Assembly: GCA_016741945.1 (NCBI GenBank)
Contig: JACVCQ010000151.1
Coordinates: forward strand, 1-6,383
Length of the DNA: 6,383 bases
DNA from: Chitinophagaceae bacterium
GTDB taxonomy: Bacteria > Bacteroidota > Bacteroidia > Chitinophagales > Chitinophagaceae
Reading direction: 5' to 3'
The translations under genes and the position numbers were made by a program. The notes under the pieces were generated by a model that saw nothing but the letters and a program-made list of their open reading frames with translations, was not told where the DNA came from and did not search any database. Positions 1-5,609 of the stretch are shown piece after piece. Within the stretch, counting starts at the first letter, position 1, and every line of letters begins with the position of its first letter.

Positions 1-1905
1 GCCATGGCCTTATTCGACTCTAAAAATGTTCTTGGAAAAAACATTACACAAAATAACAATCGAGCGAGGGTAGTCACTGCGGTTATCAAAGACGTGCCAG
101 CAGCATCAACACTACAATTCGATGCCATTATTCCCTTTAATATGTCTGCCGACTGGATACAAAATGCTATGACTGACTGGGTGAATTGTAACAATCGTGT
201 CTATTTCAAAGTGAAAGATGGAGTAGTTATTCCACAATTGGAAAAGAAAATGATTCAATTGATTAAAGACAATACCGGATCTGAAAACCCCAATACCCGT
301 GGTAATATTATCATGCATCCAATGAGTAAATGGAGACTTTATGGAGAATTTCGAGATGGGAAAAATACAGGAGGAAGAATACAATATGTAAATCTATTTA
401 CATGGATCGCAGTGATTATATTATTGATTGCCTGTGTGAACTTCATGAATCTTTCTACGGCTAGATCAGAAAAAAGAGCCCGCGAAGTGGGCATCAGAAA
501 AACATTGGGATCAGACAAATCACAGTTACTAATTCAATTTATTGCAGAATCAATGATCATGTCTACACTTGCATTTTTGTTTGCTGCATTAACTGTTTAT
601 CTCTGCTTACCTTCATTTAACAATCTATTAGATCAGGAGATTTCAATTCCTTTTGGAAATATGAATCTCTGGTTGAGTGCTGCTGCTATTATTTTGTTTA
701 CAGGTATTATAGCCGGTAGTTATCCTGCTTTTTATCTATCTTCTATGAAACCCATCAAGGTTTTGAAAGGTGTATTCACCCCAGGTAAAAACGCATTACT
801 GCCTAGAAAAATATTAGTTACGGCTCAATTTACCGTTTCAATTGTTTTGATTTCAGCAACGCTTGTTATTTATCAACAAATAAAATTCGTACAGAGTCGA
901 GATTTGGGATATAGTACAGATAATCTGATTATGACTAATTCATCAGAAGATTTAGATAATAACTACATTGTTTATAAAAACAGTTTACTGCAAACCGGTT
1001 TCGTAGAATCTGTCAATAGAACAACTGCACCAATTAGTTCAATTTTCGGATTCACATCCGGCGTAAGATGGACAGGAGCACCTGCTGACCCCAATTTAAT
1101 TATCGGCTTTTTAGGAACTGATGAAGGATTTATTGATATTATGAAAGCTCGAATTCTGGAAGGACGAGACTTTCAACCAGGCGATACCAATTGTGTACTT
1201 TTCAATAAGGAAGCAATAAGAGTTATGGGCATTAAAAATCCAGTCGGCAATACAATCAATTGGGCTGGTAGAGATAGAAGAATTGTAGGAGTGGTTGATA
1301 ATATGATTATGGAGTCACCTTACAGTGCAGCTACACCGTTGATGTTTACTTACAGTAATGATAGGCTTGGACAAATCAACATCAGACTGAAAGAGGGGAC
1401 TCAACTCCAAAAAGCACTTTCGAATATTGAAGCACTTAGTAAAAAGTATAATCCAAGATTTCCATTTGAATATCGCTTTGCCGATACAGAGTTTCAGAAC
1501 AAATTTGCTAATGAACAACTAATAGAAAGTCTTGGATTCATTTTTGCTGGACTTGCCATTTTTGTATGTTGCCTAGGCTTATTCGGACTTGTATCATTCT
1601 CTATTGAAAGACGTAGTAAAGAAATTGGTATCAGAAAAGTAATGGGTGCATCTATTACAAACCTCTTAGCACTGATGTCTAAAGAATTCTTACTACTGGT
1701 TAGCATTTCATTTGTAGTGGCTATCCCAATAGCTTGGTGGGCCATGAATGACTGGTTGACAAACTTTAGCTATAGAATTAATATCGGTTTAGGCCTATTT
1801 ATTATTACTGGTATTATCACTTTACTGATATGTATGATAACTGTAAGCTTGAATGCATTTGCAACAGCTACAGCAAACCCTATAAAAAGTCTTAGAACTG
1901 AATAA
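1..1905 (+). CDS. ABC transporter permease, MacB/FtsX type (5' end outside the window)
   Basis: This is an inner-membrane permease of the MacB/FtsX family. Such proteins work with a separate ATPase in exporting or extracting substrates across the envelope; the substrate here is unknown. Frame 1 is open from base 1, so the ATG at 4 is probably internal and not the start. About 634 residues are visible. Bacteroidota relatives are usually near 800 residues, so the first membrane helix and part of the first periplasmic domain are probably missing. Numbering from the ATG at 4, two copies of the FtsX signature are visible: EVGIRKTLGS at 161-170 and EIGIRKVMGAS at 540-550. Hydrophobic helices lie near 130-150, 180-202, 222-245, 270-290, 510-534, 560-580 and 593-616, with a periplasmic domain at about 295-505. 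This fits a duplicated MacB-periplasmic/FtsX architecture. There is no Walker motif, so the ATPase must be encoded elsewhere. The TolC-family gene follows after 89 bp on the same strand. Confidence 0.93.
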   Translation, partial: AMALFDSKNVLGKNITQNNNRARVVTAVIKDVPAASTLQFDAIIPFNMSADWIQNAMTDWVNCNNRVYFKVKDGVVIPQLEKKMIQLIKDNTGSENPNTRGNIIMHPMSKWRLYGEFRDGKNTGGRIQYVNLFTWIAVIILLIACVNFMNLSTARSEKRAREVGIRKTLGSDKSQLLIQFIAESMIMSTLAFLFAALTVYLCLPSFNNLLDQEISIPFGNMNLWLSAAAIILFTGIIAGSYPAFYLSSMKPIKVLKGVFTPGKNALLPRKILVTAQFTVSIVLISATLVIYQQIKFVQSRDLGYSTDNLIMTNSSEDLDNNYIVYKNSLLQTGFVESVNRTTAPISSIFGFTSGVRWTGAPADPNLIIGFLGTDEGFIDIMKARILEGRDFQPGDTNCVLFNKEAIRVMGIKNPVGNTINWAGRDRRIVGVVDNMIMESPYSAATPLMFTYSNDRLGQINIRLKEGTQLQKALSNIEALSKKYNPRFPFEYRFADTEFQNKFANEQLIESLGFIFAGLAIFVCCLGLFGLVSFSIERRSKEIGIRKVMGASITNLLALMSKEFLLLVSISFVVAIPIAWWAMNDWLTNFSYRINIGLGLFIITGIITLLICMITVSLNAFATATANPIKSLRTE

Positions 1906-1994
1906 GATATTATTTGTCAATCTATAATGTTAAGTCAAGGGCTTATAGAAAAAAATATTGATGTATTAGCCAGAAGAATTAAAAAATTGAACTT

Positions 1995-3443
1995 ATGCTG
2001 AAAAAGATTTCTTGTAGATTATTTACTAAAACCATTCTTTTCATTTCACTTTTCAGTATACAACAAGTATCTGCGCAAACGAATACTATACAACTCACAT
2101 TAAAAGAGTGTATTGAAAAAGGAATTGCCTATAACCTACAAGTAAGACAGGCCGCTTATCAGTTTGAAATAGATAAAGCAGATCTGGCACAGGCTAAAGC
2201 AGCCAAACTACCTTCATTGAATGGAAATATTATTCATGGTATTAATCAAGGAAGAAGTATTGATCCTTTCACGAATAGTTATGTTAATAGTGAAATTACA
2301 CAAGCAGGCTATAATATCAATACAAATCTCACATTATGGAATGGTGGATTTATCAAAAATAATATTCGGCAAAATGAGTTCAACACAAAAGCCAGTGAAT
2401 TGACTTGGCAACAACAAAAAGATAATGTAACGATTAATATCATACTTGCTTATCTGCAAATATTGAGCAATCTTGAACAATTAAAAGCCGCTGAAAATCA
2501 GGTATTGGTTACAAAAACACAAACAGATAGATTACAAATTTTACATAATAGTGGCGCCATAGCTCCTGCTACTTATTATGATATGAAAGGCCAGCTTAGT
2601 AATGATGAACTGATTGTCTTGACTCTAAAAAACAATCTCGAATCAGCTAAAATCAACCTCTCCCAATTAATCAATATGCCCTATAATAGCCAAACTACAT
2701 ATGCAACGATCTCCTCACCCATCTCTCCAGTACTTTATGAATCTGAGGCTACCTCAATATATCAAAGCTCCGTTCAGAATCTTGCATTGGTGAAGGCAGC
2801 AGAATTCAGAAATGAAAGTGCTAAAAAATCTCTTTATAGTGCAAAAGCACTAAAATTACCTGTACTTAGTTTGAATGGTGGTATTGGCACAAATTATTCC
2901 AGCATAGCCAGCAGACAATTATATATTGGTACCAGTGACGTAAGCACTAATCAGTATGTAACCATCAACAATAATAAGATCAATGTAATGGCACCGCGTG
3001 ATCGCTATGTGAGTGAAAAAATTGATTATGGAGATCAGTGGAAGAATAATTTCAATTCTTCTATAAGCATCAACCTGCAAATTCCGATTATGAATCGCTT
3101 ATTGGTAAAAACACGTATTAAGCAAGCTGAGATTACACAAAAGAGAGCTGATTTTGAGGTACTGACAGTTAAAACACAATTGCAGCAGACTATTGATCAG
3201 GCATATCTTAATATGAAAACCGCCCTCGAAAGATATGAAACGTTGAATAGACAGGTGACTGACTTTACGGTTTCATTCAAAGCTACAGAAGTACGCTTTA
3301 ATGCAGGGGTAAATACAGTTGTTGAATATATGCTTGCTAAAAATAATGTTGACAGAGCTAATGCAAATTTTATTGCTGCTAAATACGATTACTTAATAAG
3401 AACAAAAATTCTTGACTTTTACCAGGGTAAACCTTTATGGTAA
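1995..3443 (+). CDS. TolC-family outer membrane efflux protein
   Basis: This is an outer-membrane channel protein of the TolC/OEP family, the exit duct of tripartite efflux or type I secretion systems. The product is 482 residues. A signal peptide covers residues 1 to about 28, with a basic start (MLKK), a hydrophobic core and cleavage near VSAQ. No lipobox cysteine is seen, so it is not a NodT-type lipoprotein. The family's two internal repeats are visible: residues about 35-225, starting LTLKECIEKG, and about 255-470, ending with RFNAGVNTVVEYMLAKNNVD. Each carries a beta segment (NLTLWNGG near 111; INLQIPIMNR near 359). Long alpha-helical coiled stretches cover 130-220 and 370-465. A polar, Asn- and Tyr-rich insertion at about 300-350 is probably a surface loop. 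The gene probably shares a transcript with the upstream permease, since no convincing promoter or terminator separates them. Its stop directly touches the stop of the convergent DinB gene. There is no clear Shine-Dalgarno sequence; the start is set by the signal peptide. Confidence 0.95.
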   Translation: MLKKISCRLFTKTILFISLFSIQQVSAQTNTIQLTLKECIEKGIAYNLQVRQAAYQFEIDKADLAQAKAAKLPSLNGNIIHGINQGRSIDPFTNSYVNSEITQAGYNINTNLTLWNGGFIKNNIRQNEFNTKASELTWQQQKDNVTINIILAYLQILSNLEQLKAAENQVLVTKTQTDRLQILHNSGAIAPATYYDMKGQLSNDELIVLTLKNNLESAKINLSQLINMPYNSQTTYATISSPISPVLYESEATSIYQSSVQNLALVKAAEFRNESAKKSLYSAKALKLPVLSLNGGIGTNYSSIASRQLYIGTSDVSTNQYVTINNNKINVMAPRDRYVSEKIDYGDQWKNNFNSSISINLQIPIMNRLLVKTRIKQAEITQKRADFEVLTVKTQLQQTIDQAYLNMKTALERYETLNRQVTDFTVSFKATEVRFNAGVNTVVEYMLAKNNVDRANANFIAAKYDYLIRTKILDFYQGKPLW

Positions 3444-3902
3444 TTAAGCCCATTGTTTTTTAAGTAGCACAATTTGACCCATATGATACGCATCATGCTG
3501 TAAGCAACCTGTTATTAGTTGATAATAACTTTGCCCTTTCATAGGAGAAGCTTTGTCTAGCCCACGCTCATCAAAATCAGTAATTGCCTGAAGCAATACT
3601 TCCTGTATTTCTTCAAAATGTATTAATATTTCATTCCATGAAGTAGCATCCAACTGATTGGGTTGATAAAAATCATTCATAGGCGGATGACCTAATACAC
3701 CTTGTAAACGAATGATTACAGTCTTTCGCCAATAAATTAAATGATTCACTAATTGACAGATTGAATTCGCTTCCGGACATGTTTTATGTGCGGCCATTTC
3801 AGCAGTAATACCTTGTATTACTCCTTTGAAATTCAACCCAATCCAACACTCTCCTTCATAAAAAGCTCGAAATAAAGCAGCGATTCTATCTGTTTCCCGC
3901 AT
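3444..3902 (-). CDS. DinB-like domain protein
   Basis: This is a 152-residue protein of the DinB/YfiT-like four-helix-bundle superfamily, whose members are putative metal-dependent enzymes; some act as thiol transferases, but most have no known reaction. The expected metal-binding histidine triad is visible: His54 in the context VNHLIYWR, and His136 and His140 in the context LQHDAYHMGQI near the C-terminus. The length matches single-domain members. No signal peptide or membrane segment is present, so it is probably cytoplasmic. The ATG at 3902 is the natural start, since it gives a full first helix. The stop is immediately adjacent to that of the convergent TolC-family gene. The gene is transcribed away from the thioesterase gene across a short intergenic stretch. 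I see no Bacteroidota-type -7 box for it there. Confidence 0.88.
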   Translation of the reverse strand: MRETDRIAALFRAFYEGECWIGLNFKGVIQGITAEMAAHKTCPEANSICQLVNHLIYWRKTVIIRLQGVLGHPPMNDFYQPNQLDATSWNEILIHFEEIQEVLLQAITDFDERGLDKASPMKGQSYYQLITGCLQHDAYHMGQIVLLKKQWA

Positions 3903-3909
3903 ACATTTG
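3902..3909 (+). promoter_or_regulatory. putative -7 box for the thioesterase gene
   Basis: TACATTTG is an exact match to the Bacteroidota housekeeping -7 consensus TAnnTTTG. It sits in the 52-bp gap between divergent genes, overlaps the last base of the DinB start codon on the other strand, and would give a leader of about 40 nt before the ATG at 3955. No TTG-type -33 element is seen 17-23 bp upstream, so this is only a partial promoter match. Confidence 0.4.
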
Positions 3910-3954
3910 TTTTATTATTCTAACCTAGCTATTTTTTTTAAAATACCCTATATT

Positions 3955-4401
3955 ATGTCTGCCGTTTATACAAAAAAAGTAGAAGTGAGATGGAGCGACT
4001 TAGACCCTAATTTTCATTTACGTCATTCAGTTTATTATGACTGTGAGGCTTTTGTACGCATGAGTTTTATGACTGAGCATGGTATCACTCCTTCTCTTTT
4101 ACAACAATATCATATTGGCCCAATTCTATTCCGCGAAGAATGCGTTTTCAAGCGAGAAATCAGTTTTCATGATAGCATTGAACTTAGTTTACACATCTGT
4201 AAGTCAACACATGATATGAGCCGCTGGACCATGAAACATGAGATCTGGAAAAATAAAGACACACTTTGCGCAGTCTTACAAATTGACGGTGCATGGTTGG
4301 ATACTCAGAAGCGCAAACTCTCCGTACCACCTGATGCTTTCAGAGCGATATTCAATACCATACCTAAAAGTGATGATTTTATTTGGATCGATAGTAAGTA
4401 G
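3955..4401 (+). CDS. acyl-CoA thioesterase, 4-hydroxybenzoyl-CoA thioesterase-like hotdog fold
   Basis: This is a small cytoplasmic thioesterase of the hotdog fold, expected to hydrolyse acyl-CoA or acyl-ACP thioesters; the substrate cannot be told from sequence. The product is 148 residues, typical of the YbgC/4HBT family. The N-terminal signature VEVRWSDLDPNFHLRHSVYYD at residues 9-29 is the family's first strand plus active-site helix. Asp17, the second Asp of SDLD, aligns with the catalytic Asp of YbgC (Asp18), by recall of that sequence. In place of the usual GHVNN there is FHLRH. The frame stays open upstream to a TTG at 3907, but the ATG at 3955 is preferred: it starts just before the conserved strand, and a putative -7 box overlaps the TTG. 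The gene is divergent from the DinB gene and convergent with the TlpA-like gene, with 2 bp between the stops. Confidence 0.88.
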   Translation: MSAVYTKKVEVRWSDLDPNFHLRHSVYYDCEAFVRMSFMTEHGITPSLLQQYHIGPILFREECVFKREISFHDSIELSLHICKSTHDMSRWTMKHEIWKNKDTLCAVLQIDGAWLDTQKRKLSVPPDAFRAIFNTIPKSDDFIWIDSK

Positions 4402-4403
4402 TA

Positions 4404-5129
4404 CTATAAAACCTTAGGTTGTAATGCTTCATTGATCGCTTTCTTCAACCAAGGTACTGTTCCAGTACCATATCCAGAGGTATGAAATGCTACTTTACCT
4501 TCTTTATCAAGCACAACATGTGTTGGGAATAAATTGATCCCATATTGGGATGCCACATAAGAACCCCCATCAACAATACCGTACTGAAAAGGCATATCCT
4601 TCAAAAATTCTTTGAGCTCATAAGATTGATCCAAAGCCACTGCGAGGAAAATAACATCTTCTCTGTCTTTATAAAATTCAACCATCGTATTCAAATGAGG
4701 TATCTCCATCCGACAAGGCGGACAATTGATAAACCAAAAATTTAAGACTACTACTTTCCCTTTTAAGTCTTTTAGCACATATTTTTTACCATCCATTGTT
4801 ACCAATTTTGCACTAGAGATGGCATTTCCTGTTCTGAAAAATCTACTTTCTTGCGGCTTAGGCGCTTTGGAATCACGTGCTGCCTTTTCATTTTCATTCA
4901 ATCTGAATAAAAGAAACTCAATTGGATTTGCATTAGGATCCATCATACGAACACTATATTCACCTGTTTGTAAGAGCTTTTGCCAAATAGCAAAAGGATA
5001 AATCATCCCCGAAGAGTCTTTAACAACAGATGAAGCATTCAATGTAACCTTCGATGAGGGAGATTGTGCGGAGAGCAATAAACATGCGAATGCAAAGAGC
5101 AAAGTGCCGAAAGTTTTCATAGATACCAT
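4404..5129 (-). CDS. TlpA-family secreted thiol-disulfide oxidoreductase (thioredoxin-like)
   Basis: This is a periplasmic thioredoxin-fold protein of the TlpA/ResA type, expected to reduce or exchange disulfides in exported proteins or in cytochrome c maturation. The product is 241 residues. A signal peptide occupies about 1-22 (LLFAFACLLLSAQ). Cys16 lies inside the hydrophobic core and does not form a good lipobox. Residues about 24-100 are a region of unknown role. The thioredoxin domain runs from about 103 to 237, with the active site FWFINCPPCR (Cys136 and Cys139) and the cis-proline loop LFPTH (Pro202). The usual WAxWC context is replaced by WFINC, a variant I recall from Bacteroidota relatives. 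Start choice: the ATG at 5129 follows an A-rich stretch, but the ATG at 5120 (MKTFGTLL) is an equally good signal-peptide start. A terminator at 5161-5193 cuts the gene off from the unit upstream, so it needs its own promoter, and none is obvious in the short gap. Confidence 0.92.
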   Translation of the reverse strand: MVSMKTFGTLLFAFACLLLSAQSPSSKVTLNASSVVKDSSGMIYPFAIWQKLLQTGEYSVRMMDPNANPIEFLLFRLNENEKAARDSKAPKPQESRFFRTGNAISSAKLVTMDGKKYVLKDLKGKVVVLNFWFINCPPCRMEIPHLNTMVEFYKDREDVIFLAVALDQSYELKEFLKDMPFQYGIVDGGSYVASQYGINLFPTHVVLDKEGKVAFHTSGYGTGTVPWLKKAINEALQPKVL

Positions 5130-5160
5130 TTTCTAATATTAAGGTAGCACCTTTTGAGAA

Positions 5161-5193
5161 ATAAAAAAAGTCCCTGTGAACCACAAGGACTTT
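5161..5193 (-). terminator. intrinsic terminator after the small 67-aa gene
   Basis: On the minus strand an arm AAAGTCC (5193-5187) pairs with GGACTTT (5173-5167). After one mismatch, four more pairs (TGTG/CACA, 5175-5178 with 5182-5185) close a 3-nt loop. The transcript then runs into a U-rich tract (bases 5169-5159 read TTTTTTTATTT). The plus-strand side has no T-tract, so it acts only leftward. It lies 23 bp beyond the stop of the small gene and before the TlpA-like gene. Confidence 0.82.
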
Positions 5194-5215
5194 ATGAAAT
5201 GAATTTTCTAAGAGA

Positions 5216-5419
5216 TTAGTACTCCCAATGGAAAGAAGCACGTGCAGTTTTTACCTTCCTGCGTACTTTCCAGAGGTCAATAGCTCCAAAGGGAGCATTT
5301 TTAATTGCTTTTTTGGTGTTGATAACATCAACAGCTACAGTTTCTTTAACCTCTCTTACCAGTTCTTTCAGTTCTTCTGCTTCTAATTGTACAATAGAAG
5401 GCATCACATTACTCTTCAT
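5216..5419 (-). CDS. small conserved-looking hypothetical protein, 67 aa
   Basis: I cannot assign a family or function. The product is 67 residues, without a signal peptide, membrane segment or cysteine. Residues 8-30 (from SIVQLEAEELKELVREVKE) form a likely amphipathic helix with alternating acidic and Leu/Val positions. The C-terminal half is basic and aromatic (IDLWKVRRKVKTARASFHWEY), as in proteins that bind nucleic acid or a larger partner, but no named motif is present. An internal ATG (Met6) at 5404 could be the true start, giving MPSIVQL and 62 residues. I take it as real because it is flanked by a good -7 box (5547-5554) and a strong terminator just past its stop, on the same strand, and because its start follows an A-rich stretch. 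The alternative is that the unit is a regulatory RNA and the frame is incidental. It is separated from the TlpA-like gene by the terminator. Confidence 0.68.
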   Translation of the reverse strand: MKSNVMPSIVQLEAEELKELVREVKETVAVDVINTKKAIKNAPFGAIDLWKVRRKVKTARASFHWEY

Positions 5420-5546
5420 AATATTTCTTTTTTATTCTTTTACAATAAAAATCAGTTGAGCAGAATCAGGGGGAAATGTAGTCAATCGTTGGTGCAGTAT
5501 TCAAAGCAAACCCGCGAGATGTTATTACCTGCTCATTTTCAGGGTG

Positions 5547-5554
5547 CAAAAGTA
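5547..5554 (-). promoter_or_regulatory. putative -7 box for the small 67-aa gene
   Basis: On the minus strand TACTTTTG matches the Bacteroidota consensus TAnnTTTG exactly and is followed by CACCC. Transcription would begin near 5540 and give a leader of about 120 nt before the ATG at 5419. No clean TTG occurs at the expected 17-23 bp upstream. A TTGACA at 5585-5590 is about 33 bp away, which is too far for the consensus spacing. Confidence 0.55.
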
Positions 5555-5558
5555 CAGC

Positions 5559-5584
5559 GTTTTATTTTCATAGAAAAATAAAAC
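5559..5584. repeat. 10-bp perfect inverted repeat upstream of the small-gene promoter
   Basis: GTTTTATTTT at 5559-5568 and AAAATAAAAC at 5575-5584 are exact reverse complements around a 6-base spacer. The repeat ends 4 bp upstream of the putative -7 box and occupies the -12 to -40 region, where an operator or activator site would sit. It also lies 26 bp past the stop of the desaturase gene. No U-tract follows on either strand, so it is a poor terminator. The arms are almost pure A/T, so chance occurrence is possible. Confidence 0.55.
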
Positions 5585-5609
5585 TGTCAATTAGTTGTTA
5601 ATTCGGCTC

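Noticed and set aside
112..1745. Minus-strand frames of 67-90 codons inside the permease gene
   Set aside because: They lie antisense to a clearly conserved coding sequence and show no independent support.
1906..1994. Possible promoter or terminator in the gap before the TolC-family gene
   Set aside because: The closest -7 match (TATTATTTG at 1908-1916) has one base too many between TA and TTTG, and a short hairpin at 1931-1945 (with a G-U pair) is followed by an A-tract and not a T-tract. Neither is convincing.
3907..3954. TTG-initiated extension of the thioesterase by 16 residues
   Set aside because: The extra residues are hydrophobic and lie outside the family's domain, the ATG at 3955 starts just before the conserved first strand, and a putative -7 box overlaps the TTG.
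4545..5001. Plus-strand frames of 66 and 91 codons opposite the TlpA-like gene
   Set aside because: They are antisense shadows of a well-supported thioredoxin-family gene and show no domain or start context of their own.
5020..5241. Minus-strand 73-codon frame between the small gene and the TlpA-like gene
   Set aside because: It runs through the terminator hairpin and overlaps both better-supported genes in another frame; its peptide has no recognisable features.
5525..5536. Three-codon leader frame (ATG AGC AGG TAA) on the minus strand in the small-gene leader
   Set aside because: It would begin within a few bases of the expected transcript start, leaving no room for ribosome binding, and so short a frame is expected by chance.
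5387..5581. Plus-strand 64-codon frame across the small-gene leader
   Set aside because: It is antisense to the promoter and leader, has no promoter of its own, and its translation looks random.
5589..5603. AATTA/TAATT inverted repeat just beyond the desaturase stop as a terminator
   Set aside because: The stem is only 5 A/T pairs and no U-tract follows, so it would not be stable enough to act.
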